DNA of 64,000 nt, from NCBI GenBank assembly GCA_026874595.1, contig CM049317.1, forward strand, positions 59,990,618 to 60,054,617. Direction: 5' to 3'. Positions 1 to 11,248 of the stretch are shown piece by piece. A program made the position numbers and the translations under genes. This DNA is from Sipunculus nudus. Taxonomy: Eukaryota; Annelida; Sipuncula; Golfingiida; Sipunculidae. Positions within the stretch are counted from its first letter, which is position 1; every line of letters starts with the position of its first letter. The notes under the pieces were generated by a model, which was not told the DNA's origin, did not search any database, and was given only the letters and a program-made list of their open reading frames with translations.

Positions 1-181
1 TTTCTGCCCAGCAGTTGTTCCGATCGAAAAAGATTCTTCCACAGACATTCTCATTTTTTTGCAGGGGATTTTTATATGGGTCAAACGTCAGCTGGTGAAG
101 GCCTGTTCTCCCGTCTCGCGGACCGTGACGTATCCTGTCTATAATTCTCGCTAACAAATCTCCCTCATCTGACTCCCACAT
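1..181 (-). CDS. Left-edge open frame, unrecognised protein (partial)
   Basis: Reading leftwards from an ATG at 179-181, the frame stays open for 60 codons to the window edge, so it is cut by the boundary. The translation is rich in charged residues and looks protein-like, with stretches such as DEGDLLARIIDRIRHG and LTFDPYKNPLQKNENV and cysteines at residues 47 and 57. The ATG context has A at -3, so this could be a first coding exon. The AG sites just upstream (about 183-200) lack a good pyrimidine tract, so an internal exon is less supported. The plus strand of the same stretch also has open frames, which lowers confidence. I recognise no domain. It lies 7.7 kb downstream of the minus-strand exon chain and may or may not belong to that gene. 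Confidence 0.33.
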   Translation of the reverse strand, partial: MWESDEGDLLARIIDRIRHGPRDGRTGLHQLTFDPYKNPLQKNENVCGRIFFDRNNCWAE

Positions 182-1549
182 TTTATCTTTGCTTCATCTG
201 GTTCTTTATTGTGATGCAATAAAGCTTATGTAAGTCTAACCAAAGGACGGGCAGATGGTGGGTATATCATAATACATATGTACAAAAATTATTTTTTTTT
301 AAAGCAGGGATCACACCAGGTTCCTGAAGATATATTAAAACTTTATATGAGGACCTGAGAGCACTGCAAACATGTCTAATACTCATGAATATATGCATGA
401 TTTTTGCAAAGAATTTAATTAGGGTGAGAAACTACATTGGTTAATATTCATGAGTTTCATGAGTATCCATCATATATTTGGTATGTTAATATGGTGCCAG
501 CAAGGCTGGTGACCTCTCACCTCACTACATATGCACAGATTTTGCTGGGAATCGAACTTAGGCGAGATATTATATTGGTTAATAATTCTAATCATCAAAA
601 TCCATCCATTATATATATATATATAACATTTTTGCATTCTGGTAAAATTATAATGAAATCATCCTTGACAATTAACACTTCTTTAAAAGGTCAATGAAAA
701 AGCACTTTTTTATTTTTACTTCTAACAGACTAATTTTTATTTTTATATTAAAATCATAAAGATGTCTGTAAATTTGATCTGTTTGTTATGATGGCTAAGA
801 AAGTATTTGAAAGAATTTTGAATTTTTTAATGAATTTTTTAATTGTATTTATTTATTTTTTCTTAATCACACAACCAAAACCAAAAATATTTAGCCAATT
901 CTACGCAATTTTATAGACATTTTTTAAAAGCTGACAAACACCAAGTCGTTTTCCTCTGAACCAAACACCTTGAAGAAAAATGTTTGAAAATATGTCTGTC
1001 TGTCCCCTAGGTCCGATGGATCCTGGTGAGCTTCTAGTCCCCTGGGTCTCTAGCATTTTATCCTGCTAACATTTGTGTCCATTGTATTTGACTCATAATA
1101 CTCATTTTCTCTGTCATTAAGGATTACCAATATTTTTGAGTCAGAAATGGGATCAGTAGGCCATTCTTGGATCTTGGTTTCATAAACAGCTTCAAGGGTC
1201 ACTCATAAAGTTTTTATTTTTTGGTTATTTACTGTGATTTAATTTTTTATTTTATAACTGAGGTAGAGGGATAACAATTTGTTATTTTCTTCAAAAACCT
1301 TTCAAACCCTTCTTTGAGGATTATATCTCTAGCTTTTCACCTCCACACTACATGTTTACTATTTAATTCACAGATTTATACAAAATATATCACTATTTAT
1401 AAAATGTATGTTTTTATCAATTATTACACTGAACAGTGGATATATATAAACTCAATGTATAAACTGAATAGTAAGCCAATAAAGGACTGAACTTGTTAAC
1501 TTTTACAACTGGAACCATGAAATAAAGCTCAACTGGAAAATACTTTTTT
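182..1549. other. AT-rich non-coding sequence
   Basis: No supported gene. It contains homopolymer A/T stretches and a roughly 34-bp imperfect direct repeat (about 424-457 and 562-595) sharing the core ATTGGTTAAT. A tRNA B-box-like string in minus orientation near 545-560 has no matching A box. Probably intergenic or intronic. Confidence 0.5.
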
Positions 1550-1921
1550 TCAGGCGCAGATCTGGGGGGGGGGGCAAGGGGGGGACAGGGTTGTCTAGAC
1601 CTAAAACCATGACAGGTAATTTCCTTAAATAATCATAAAATGATAGCCGTTGAACCACTCTGCAAAAAATCCTGGACCGCGCTGCTTTTTTATATAGATA
1701 TCCTTAAGAAATTTTAAGACTTATCTAATTAGCAGCTGTGAAACTGATGTGTCTTGTGTTCTTAAGCTTATAACTGACTGCAGTTTATTCATTATAAATT
1801 GATTTTCTGTTTTCCTTTGATGTCAATGAGGCAATGTCTGGATATTATAGTATTTGCCTTCTTTAGTGTATTTTACGGTGCTAACAATACTTGGTTATCT
1901 TTATTAGTGAAGTACTTGTAT

Positions 1922-2113
1922 CAGAGGCAGATACAGGATCCTAGAAGGGGCAGGGGAGGGTGGAAGGGGTGGGGGCGGCAAGGGGAAGAAAATTCCATGA
2001 GACCCCAAATCTGGCTCGTTTTTCAGGATTAAGTGATAGTTATTCAAATTCCAAGGATTTTTTGTCAATAGAAAAGGTACACATGCCCCGTGCCCCCTCT
2101 AACTCCACCCCTG
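1922..2113. mobile_element. Degenerate hAT-like MITE (G-rich, CAGAGGC end)
   Basis: The left end reads CAGAGGCAGATACAGGA and runs into a G-rich stretch. The right end reads CTAACTCCACCCCTG, giving imperfect terminal inverted repeats of the CAGRGGYRGA type seen on hAT-class non-autonomous elements. A second left-end-like stretch with a G run lies at 1553-1585. No clear 8-bp target duplication is visible, so the boundaries are tentative. Confidence 0.35.
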
Positions 2114-2119
2114 TGCATG

Positions 2120-3450
2120 ATGCATCAGAAAGACCCACAGTACAATATCATCAGGATTAGCTGTACACAAAGACTGTATGGTATAAAATACTTTGTGTAA
2201 CTTGCCTGCGCTGACTGCAAGCAGAGAATGCTAGTCTTTCTGATATGCTTTCTTCTAAAGGAACAGGTTTATGACAGTTGTCTTGCAACCTGAGATGGTT
2301 AACCCAAGGTCGAAGGAGGAGGAAAGGTCATTAAAAAAAGATAATTGAATCATAAGAGCTGATGCTAATAATAAAGGATAATTACACATGACTGCGGTCA
2401 TGACTGCAGGGTGACGGAAGTTTTGCTGCAGCTAGCTCACAATGTGCTACTGATGCCTCGGATCTCTGGGAGTAATATATACCTACCGCAGGTGGAAACA
2501 TTGGCAAATACAGAGTCAGGGCAAGAGTGCCTGGCTGTCGTCACAAAACCTGGCCACCTACTTCCTGACATATTAAGGAAGTCCAGGCCCATACAATGTG
2601 TTAGCAGCAGATTAAGAAGGCTTGGCTGATGAAGAAACGCTATGTCAGCAGATCTAATGATCCAGGTTTCTTCTTCTGTCGTAACAGAGCATATCTTATG
2701 CAATTTGATGAAGGTGAATATCTAATGAGTGTTGTGGAAGGGTTTCCTTTACTTTAGGTCAATGAAGTTATCTCATTATAATTTGCCCTGCTGGATCAAC
2801 TGGCCAACTATCATGTTTTGTTTTCTTTGTGAGTGTATACATGTGTGTCTGGAAATGAAGTGCTACACCTCTACTGGTGCAGTGCCAATACTACACAGGA
2901 TGATGAAGGGAATCTCAAATGACTGTGTATAAAAGAAAACTCCTTTATTTAGGAATAATTAATTTACCTCCTTCTAAGTTCCACTATGAGGGTTGACTTT
3001 TTATATTATGCTTTCATGTTTTGTGTGTGTGTTGTGTTTGAAAAAGAAGAGCTCTATAACCCCTTTCACACAACAAATGCAAATTGGTTTCAAGCTGTTC
3101 TGAATGTGAAGTGAGCCTTCACACAGCAATCAAAAGTGTTTCAATTTGTGTTAAAGTACTTTTTTTTCATTTTTTAACTGTTTCGGTCAAAACATTCTGA
3201 ATCCATCTCAAGGGGTGGTTTCAAACAGTTTCTAATGGAAACTGAATTATCTGCTGCACTGAAGTCCTGCGTGAACACTTTTGCACAGTTTGGATCTAGT
3301 TTTGAAGTACCCAGCAACTGGATCATGGCGCATAGCAATGACTGAGTTATTAGCAATGACTGAATGCTGTTATCTCATCACGGTCAGACATAACTTTTTG
3401 TCCTTTAAACAGACATCCAGACGCAATATTATGCCTATTCTATCACACTG
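2120..3450. other. Non-coding stretch with a weak open frame
   Basis: Position 2411-2629 (plus) is open for 72 codons and partly GC-rich, but no splice pair is convincing and the opposite strand is open too. About 3055-3330 has diverged, partly inverted TTTCAAAC/GTTTGAAA-like blocks resembling an old transposon. Nothing else is identifiable. Confidence 0.4.
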
Positions 3451-3912
3451 TCAGTTCAATTTTGCTTAATACAAAAGTTTGCCAGCAAAACCATCCCAGC
3501 ATACAGTCTTAGTACCTCGCATACGGTTATTTAACACCTTGTTATGGCTCTGCCTGTTGGTAAACACAATCCACGTATGCCTGTTTACCCTAACAAAGCC
3601 GCGTGACCATAGGGCCAATTTTGAGCTGCAACATGCTTGTTTCAGCTAGCAGAAACATGTATTACATTTTTCGGGCCAAGTCAGTCAGACCATCTCCTGT
3701 TTGACATGTGTTGTGGCTCCATGATGCACACGTCCCCATGCGCTGTTTATTTTGACACCTGTGATCATGCCCTGTCCACTGGTTTTAACACTGGTTTACA
3801 GGAGTAAGCAAATGGTTTCAAGGCGATATTTTGGCAGGTACAGATTTATTTTAAAGGGAAGGTATTTTTCGTGTTAACTCAACATGCTTTACAGGTGATT
3901 GGGCCCCTTTAA
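3451..3912 (+). repeat. Dispersed repeat M1, copy a
   Basis: About 462 bp aligning along its whole length, in the same orientation, with 33129-33588 (most positions identical by eye). Both copies begin near TCAGTTC and end in GGGCCCCTTTAA. They share palindromic GTTTAC/GTAAAC blocks, for example TGTTGGTAAACACA. It has no coding capacity. The end sequence resembles the M2 family in this window, so M1 and M2 may be related non-autonomous DNA elements. Confidence 0.75.
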
Positions 3913-6900
3913 GAACTGAGACCAATGTTTTGCTTTCCTTATATGTTTTTTTAGAAAATTACTGCTCTCATTATAATTTCTATTTTTACAGTCGTAGGCT
4001 TGCATAGGATGATGAAAGTAACTTCCAAATGATTATCCTAGCAGTGGGTTTCTTAATATATTATGTACAATGAAGTTATGCTAATCTGCAATGCAAGATC
4101 TTAAGCACTGATATAGATGACTGCTACAGGACTGTTTATTTTTTAGGTCTAAAAATATGGAAACATTCAGCAGAGATAGAGATGAATAGCTGTAAGTAAT
4201 ATACATTTTGACTGATGTCTCATCAGGTCCAGCACACTGACTGTTAGACACTTGGACAGTATATCAGACCCAATATCAGGATTTCTCGCACACTTGAGTC
4301 ATAGAGTCATCAGTATTGATTTCCTATGAGATTTAGTTGAACTTTATGGCAATGTTGCATTTTAGGCCTGCAGTAAGTTATTTGTATTTTATCAGACAGA
4401 TTATCAAATGGCCAAACCACAGTAACACTTGTGACAACAAGCCTGAGTAATCTTAGCCAAGAGACCTGTTAAAATAACATTAAAATGTAAAACCCAGAAT
4501 ATAGCAATTCTTGCAAGTAGAGAACCATGCAGATAAATATTGTTATACATCACCAACGATATGACACAATACAATTCAGGAATAAAATCATTGTTTTTCA
4601 AAAGCCACTCTTGATCCCTTGTTCAGATAAAGACATAAACAGGCCCCTTTAATTAGTCCTGACCAATGAAATCAAACCTTTTATCTGGATTTGAACAATG
4701 AATTCAGTCCCTTTCTCTATACATTTCAATGAAATCAGGTCACATTCTCATTAAATCTGAATGTAATTATTTCCTTATATTTTATTTTTGATTCGACAAA
4801 ATGCCCAGGGGTCCCTTTATCTAGTTCTGACCAATCATGTGTCATGTTACTTGCTTTGCATGGTGCTAGGCATATTATTAGATATGCCAGACACTGCTTT
4901 CTATCAGAAGATTAATTATACAGGTACAGCTGACTATATCTATACCATACTTGACATTCTATTGTGATGTAACTGTGCACCATTACATCCTAACAGCTAT
5001 ACAAGTACCTCTAGTTCATGTCTTCAGGCAAGTTACAGTTTGTACACATAAATAGTTAATGACTCTTTGTATCTTCTTATTCGTTTTTATTTTCGAGGCG
5101 GTAGTATCTGCCATTTGTGCTGGTATATTGACCTTTGACCTGCATCTTATACCAACCAGGTGCCAGGTTACAACTATTAGCCCGCATCGTAAAGAAACGC
5201 ACTTCTCTAGTTCATTAAGTCAGCACTGCATCGTTGATAGTACAGATAAAATGCCAGCGGCTGACGTAACAGTGGGGCATTAAATCATGTAGTTTTTACG
5301 CTTGAAAACACCAAGATTATGGCTAAACGCAATCCAGACCACCTTTCAATATAAAAAACAATGGCCCTGTCTGAATACATTCATGGCTATCACATCTAAC
5401 AGGAAGAAGCTCACAGCAACAAAAATGTCACTCAAGCACCGTTCTGATCACTCATGTATCACTCACTTCCACAGAAGCAAGGACGCTATCAATTATCACT
5501 GGGGCAGTTAGCAATTAGCTCAAGGGCGCACGAGGCCAATATGACTCGAGTAATGCAAAGAATAAAACAAAATGTGGGAAATCAATATCAAGATTAAATT
5601 TAATTTCCAATTTGATTCTGATCATGGAGTTCAAGCAGTTTTTTCACCACTGCATCAAGCAAAAGACTATAGGGGTGTGACAATGAATCAAATAATTGAT
5701 GCACTGAATAGCAACCCCTTGATTAAATCGTTACTGGTTCATAACCTCCCGATTCATTTTGATTATTGTTGATGCATGTAACATACCCCAAAGCTTTCAA
5801 TGTTGAATGAGCAAACTGCAATGTCGAAACAATTTATTGTATATAGGCTCATGATAAAATTCAAATGCTGACCAGTAAAGGACTCCACCTGCACAGAAAC
5901 AAAAATGGCAGCCATGAACAGAGGGCTAGCTATATTTTTACTTAACTTGATAAATTAAATTGCTACCACCCACTGAGCTTAAATATTTTTATTTTACAGA
6001 AAGTCTTCAATTTACTGCTAAAGTAATAACTGAATCAAGGTCAAGAACAAATTAACTGAATCAATTCAACGGACCCTAACAATTCACATGCCTGCAAACT
6101 AAATAATTGCAATAATTATAAAGAAGCCATTTAGCGTTGATAAAAAATGAAGTTGAATGTCCTGATAGATTCTGAGAAAATTATGTCAAAATATTACATC
6201 TGGTCCCTTAAATTCTGCCTGGGAGGTTATGTTTTCATGTGATCATGTCTGTTTGTTCATCTGTTTAAGGAACAGATGAATGAAACATGTCCGGGTGAAT
6301 ATAAAGGAACAAAATGTGGGAGGATCAGAAAAAATGCAACAGGAGACTTTTGGAACAAAAACTCACTGGACAAAAACATTTGACCACACATGGAAGATAA
6401 AAGCAACAATAACTGACAAAATTCCACCTGTCAAATTAAAATATATAGACACAAATAAACAAAGACACAGACCTTGTAGAACTGAGTGGTTAACAATATA
6501 CACACAATTCATGCAGCTAACCTTGAAACCAGTAACAAAACACCGCCGAGATTTAAAACTGACTTAAACAGCTTTAACAGAAATAACATCATTAAATCTG
6601 TGCAGTACCTACTCCCACATAGCAATTTACTTTGCTTATGTATGAAGACACCCTAGATATTTAAAAGCCGGCATAAAACAGCTTAACTTAATAACATTGT
6701 TAAACGAAGATCAGAAGATCACAAGTCTGGTTGGTGCATCTAAAGATTCAAGGGTCCTAAGCAAAACTTAGAAATGTATACTATGTTCATGGATTACGTG
6801 GGAAAGATTCCATTGTGTAACAGCACTTCTATTATTTCTGATATTTATTTTGATATACAAATGAACTACCTCATTATGATAATTATGTGGCAGAATTTTT

Positions 6901-7440
6901 TATTAAAGTGATACATGTGGTAAATCCACCATGATGGATCATGACTTGGCAGTTTTAGTAATAAAACACTAGCACCCCCTACTGGACACCAGGGCACCTA
7001 TAACCTCCATCCTCTGTGTGCTCCCACAACCATAAAATAAACTGGGCATCTGGCTGCACTATACAATAAGGACCTTGTATGCCTACACAGCCCAAAGTAA
7101 TAAAATTATATTGTAACATTAGCTTTAACTATCTAGGGCTAAATGTGTGGGCATACACAAAAACCATGAGGATTACCAAGATTACCTGGAGACCAACAGA
7201 ATACTAAAACATGCCAAGTATCTACTTACATAATATGATCAATAGATTTGCAAGGACAGACTGTAATAAGCAAAGAATTTCATATCTAAGCCTAATATGG
7301 GCCAGTGTTATAAGAAAAGCGTGCTATAACAGGAATCAGGTGGTGACAATTTCATTGTATTTCATTAGAAGCAGTAATGTCATTACCCAGTAGCACTGTC
7401 ACCATCCTCAGTTCTTGACCAAAAGAACTAATCAGTATTC
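3913..7440. other. Non-coding sequence, probably intronic or 3' flank
   Basis: AT-rich with no supported exon. A minus-strand acceptor-like site near 5400 (pyrimidine tract then TTAG) leads into an open frame of about 17 codons, but its phase does not fit the neighbouring exon chain. The remaining open frames look random. Confidence 0.4.
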
Positions 7441-7449
7441 TTTTTCATA

Positions 7450-7735
7450 GGAGAATATCTGAGTTTACAGTTACTAGTGGTAAACACATAATTTTGACAT
7501 GCGGTGACCTATGACATCTAGTTTCTAGTGTGTAAGCAAAATGGGAGCCTCCATAAGCAGATTCAAGAAACTTGGAGAATAACCAGAGTTTGCTGAGGGC
7601 GTTGGAATGCGACATGAAAGTTCCCCTGGGGACAGTGTTCCTTGCAGGGAGTATCTGGTGGCAAGTGGACGTGTACTGGCATAGTTTAGAGCGGATTAAC
7701 ACTTTTGTCAGACCACACCCAAGATCCTAAAATCA
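7450..7735 (-). repeat. Dispersed repeat R3, copy a
   Basis: The reverse complement matches about 23990-24215, including GGTCACCGCATGTCAAAATT here against AGTCACATGTCGAAATTA there. It explains the small open frames in both places, whose translations share a CCHFAY/GSHFAY-like patch. I treat these as repeat-derived frames, not genes. Confidence 0.6.
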
Positions 7736-7855
7736 TAGTAGGATTACATTCTGAAACTTTCTCCACACAGTTAGTATTGTGCAAATTATGAAATTGATTA
7801 TATCCAAATTTGATAGTGTTTCCTCATAAAAAGCAGTCAGAGACCGCAAATATAC

Positions 7856-7930
7856 CTCGGCCTGGAAAATGTGAGTTAAATGTGTTTTGCATTTCAGTAA
7901 CTCAATGGTTGCATCCCAGTTGAGCTCCTC
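7856..7930 (-). CDS. Candidate exon (minus-strand gene), 25 codons
   Basis: On the minus strand a strong acceptor (CCTTCTTTGTTCTGCCAG) opens a segment in which only one of three frames is free of stops. It ends at a GT donor (GCCGAG then GTATAT). It starts and ends in phase 0, matching the upstream candidate at 8332-8373. The translation includes LNWDATIELLKCKTHLTH and is alpha-helical in character. If the donor is not used, the frame continues open for another 35 codons or so to about 7740. I do not recognise the family. Splice sites and phase are seen in the sequence; membership in one gene is inference. Confidence 0.45.
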
Positions 7931-8331
7931 CTGGCAGAACAAAGAAGGCTGTAATTATATGGAACACCAAATTACACCAAAACTTTAATGGGTCGCTTCG
8001 TTGAGTGTTACCCTATGATTCAAGAAAATTTCATCAAAATCTGTTCATGCCTTTTAAGCACAACAGGTAACAAACCAGCCAATTAGCCAAATGAGAAAGA
8101 AATGAAGACAAAAATAAATACCTCATGGGAGGTATGAGGATTTAATAAAGGCAATTTTCCCATTAAAGTTTTTTCTGGATTTCTTAAACACTAAAAAGCA
8201 GAAGTCACTGAAAGTACTGTATTTCGGAAAAAAAAACTATTTTCGGCAGTGTCAATGAAATTTTGTTTTCATGCTGCATCTGAAAGAAATGAGGTCATAT
8301 TCTCGGGAGAAATAACATCCAGCGCTGTCAC

Positions 8332-8373
8332 CAAACCACGCTGCCACTCAACCACTGCGGAAGTGTTCAGACC
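8332..8373 (-). CDS. Candidate exon (minus-strand gene), at least 14 codons
   Basis: A clear acceptor (TACCTTCGCTTTTTGCAG) is followed by a segment with a single open frame, beginning GLNTSAVVEWQRGL, in phase 0 with the exon at 8629-8695. The donor is uncertain. GTGACA after 8332 is the better match; GTTATT after 8317 would add five codons and keep the phase. Without splicing the frame runs to a TGA about 20 codons further on, so a terminal exon is also possible. The intron to the preceding exon would be only 255 bp. Product unknown. Confidence 0.4.
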
Positions 8374-8628
8374 CTGCAAAAAGCGAAGGTACATTAAAAT
8401 GAAGCAGTAAACAGGCTATTAAGTATGGTAGAACTCTCCAGAGAGCACGGCTGGTTGTTCTCATGTGGCTCACATATATTTGTTTGTGTAGAGTCTTGTT
8501 CTCATTGATGGCCGAACCCCATCAGCTGATCGAGAGGTTCGCCAGCTCCATAACAGTCAGAAAATTCTATCAGTATGACCCACAGCCACCTCTTAAGCCA
8601 AAGAAGGAAACCTGCACAGAAAACCTAC

Positions 8629-8695
8629 CAGTCCACTTATTGACGACCAAATGTCCTGGCTTAGATGGGAGTCTTCAGACTCCAGTCTCATGAGC
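8629..8695 (-). CDS. Candidate exon (minus-strand gene), 67 nt
   Basis: This has the best splice pair in the window. The acceptor has a long pyrimidine tract (CCTTTTTCCTGTACCTTAG) and the donor reads ACTG then GTAGGT. Only one frame is open. It starts with one base (G) that completes a split codon and ends in phase 0. The G joins the CA left by the exon at 17671-17722 to make a glutamine codon, and the end joins the phase-0 start at 8373. The translation includes LESEDSHLSQDIWSS. I recognise no motif. The agreement with both neighbours is the main reason to accept it. Confidence 0.47.
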
Positions 8696-8702
8696 CTAAG
8701 GT

Positions 8703-9043
8703 ACAGGAAAAAGGTAAATTTATGAGCCCATCACATAAAATTTCTCTCTTAATATTTTATCACCTTCCATATTCGACATTATGATATTGAAAACTGTTGG
8801 ATATAATGTGGGGTAATCATGGTATGTTTTACAGACATATATTGAAAGTACCATCTTCATAAGGTTTTTTTTCATATAAGATGGGGGGGGGGGGTTGTCA
8901 CTGGTTATTGGGTAGAAATGGTAAGAAAATCTTCTACTGACCCTATAAAATAGACGTTGGTGCCTATTCCTTGTCAATGTCAAATGATAGTTATGTAAAT
9001 TGAAGATGATGGCAAATGTTATCTTTATATATGTTGTGTGTAC

Positions 9044-9099
<56 letters not shown>

Positions 9100-10652
9100 T
9101 CAATAAATACAAGTCATATTCATCCTGCAAACATTTCTTTTAAAATCTCCAATGCCTGGTAATATTAGCCAGTTTCAACATACTTAGTAAATGTATCACA
9201 AGTAATGAGACCATCATTTAGTACAAGCTTCTGATAAGTAAATATGAGAGAAAATTTTTCACAACGTACTGTTCCACAGAATATTATTTCTGTACAATCG
9301 CACTTCCAAGGAATGATGGGACATTTGATGGCTCAAAGCCACCTTCCTCAGATCATTACACTCCGGTTACATAGTCCATTTTTTAGCCAAGCCAAAGGGT
9401 CAAGGTCATGGCCTCATGATGTTTATTCTGCATGTGCATGCAGTTTCCTACTCCAGTAATTGTAGCATGGTTTAGGGCTAGAACGTAACCTAAAATCTCT
9501 CCCGTTATTTCACTACCTGATGTGTAACTAAGTTGAACTTTCAGCCATTCCTGAAAAGCATATGGTCATAAAGATACCAGCAAACACCAATTAGTAATTA
9601 AATTGTCCTTAACATTTCTCCCATGACAAAAAGACATGGCAGAAAGTTGACAACAGCAAAGCACAAGCACCAAGTAAAACTATTTGGTAATTATCTGTAG
9701 GTTTCTTTGGGTCCTCCAATTTCCTTTACTTCGAGAGAGAATCAAATTTTTCAATCTGAGCCATGGAGTGTGCCTACTTTTAGCTATTATAGCTATATTT
9801 ATATGACCCATGATAAATAAATAATATTTAAACAGAGGACTAGTTGTAGACTTGAAGAATACGTACGCCATATTTTCCTGAAAAAGCTAAACACCTGCTT
9901 TATGTAAAACTAGCTGATAAACCTGGTATACTGGGCTTTTTACCAGGTTTGGGGAGATACATATTAACTGAGATGTGGAATGTTGGCTCATTTTTTATTC
10001 TAAAAGTTAAAAGAAAATATAGATTTTCAGTGGGATACTGTCTCAATAAGATATGTATAAATATTTTTTCATATTTATTTTGTGGTGCTGAGCTCGTGGC
10101 AAGAAATTTATACCCAGGTATGTTTACCTTGAAGACCTGGTCAGTGATGTTTACATTGCAAACCAGAATGAGATGCTGGGGCATTCAGTTTTGTTATGAT
10201 ATTTGACTGGATTCCATCGTTGGATGTTTAGTGACTTAGGTTGATGTGAGGAATACATGAAAGATTAAATAAATGTACGTTGCAAGGAAACTGTTCCTGG
10301 AGAAAGAAACAGAAATATGCATACCTCTTCAGTAGCAGAAGCTGACCCAATGGGACTCAATGCAGAGGGTCAGTATCCCATTTTCAGTTGCTGCAACCTT
10401 ATTTTCATCGTATCAGACAAATTTTGAGGCCTGAAACACTCCACCCCACCCCTGTTCCTGATATTGGGACCTTGAATTAGGTTTTGTATTTTATCCTCCT
10501 GGGTTGAACCTTCCATTTCACAAAGCATGAAACATGTGTTTTTTCACTTTTACTGACCACAAACATTGGTGAGAGCCTGGGTCAAATGTAAGGCAAGACA
10601 TGCTCGAATCCCTCACTGAAAGCAAGAGTTATTCATATGAATAATAGTCCTT
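8703..10652. other. Intronic sequence with (TA)n and poly-G
   Basis: Contains a run of about 12 G at 8883-8894 and the TA microsatellite listed separately. A minus-strand open frame of 136 codons here reads straight through the (TA)n tract as an isoleucine-tyrosine run, so it is not a gene. No exon is supported. Confidence 0.5.
9047..9097. repeat. (TA)n microsatellite
   Basis: About 25 uninterrupted TA units. Confidence 0.97.
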
Positions 10653-11248
10653 AATTGACCTATCCATGAACTCTATGTGACCTTAATCGCATATTCATTC
10701 AATGAATAAACATCAGCATCGGACTAAGGAGCAACCAATCAGGTGACCTTAAAAATTATAAACCGTCAATCATCTGAGAAAAACATAATCTTGCATAATT
10801 TGACCGAGCTCTGTCAAACAGAACACGTGTAGTCTGTCAGTACTACCAATAACCATGTTGTCATGTTTTCCGGGATATTTTATTATACGAAGGAGACAGT
10901 ATAAAAAGTTTCTAGGCTATAGGTTGCTGGAGCCATTCCTCCGACTACTGAATGAATAATAAAGTCTTACCTGGCACATAATTCGTATGGGACAAATAAT
11001 CCAATATTTATTGCAACACAGTTCATATATGACTGCGATATAGTAAACAAAGGTCAGGTGATACCAGTTGATGACCTCAGTCAATACAACGTCATGCGCC
11101 ATCGCCCTTTGTGACGTCATTATAATGTTATAATTAGCTCTCACTACCATGGGCATGGAAGTCCATATGTGTAGGAGCGTTTTTGGGGGCTCATTATAAT
11201 AACAAGTTAAAAGGGCGGAGCATTTGGGCTGTGGTAGATAGGTCAATT
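10653..11248 (-). mobile_element. TIR element T1, copy a (596 bp)
   Basis: Bounded by inverted ends AATTGACCTATC and GATAGGTCAATT. The whole element aligns in opposite orientation with 31339-31921. Shared landmarks include AATCAGGTGACCTTAAA, GACAGAGCTC, TGGAGCCATTC and CTCACTACCATGGGCATG. No target duplication is obvious. A minus-strand open frame here (10917-11270) and its partner in the other copy encode related peptides (for example VVLTEVINWY in both), but the frames are short. I regard the element as a non-autonomous DNA transposon. Confidence 0.72.

Noticed and set aside
480-620. tRNA or SINE on the minus strand (GTTCGATTCCC)
   Set aside because: Only a B-box-like word is present; no A box at the right spacing.
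3174-3356. 60-codon minus-strand frame
   Set aside because: Sits in partly inverted TTTCAAAC-type repeat sequence; no splice signals.
8720-9130. 136-codon minus-strand open frame
   Set aside because: It is held open by the (TA)n tract, giving an Ile-Tyr run, and by AT-rich sequence. No splice context.
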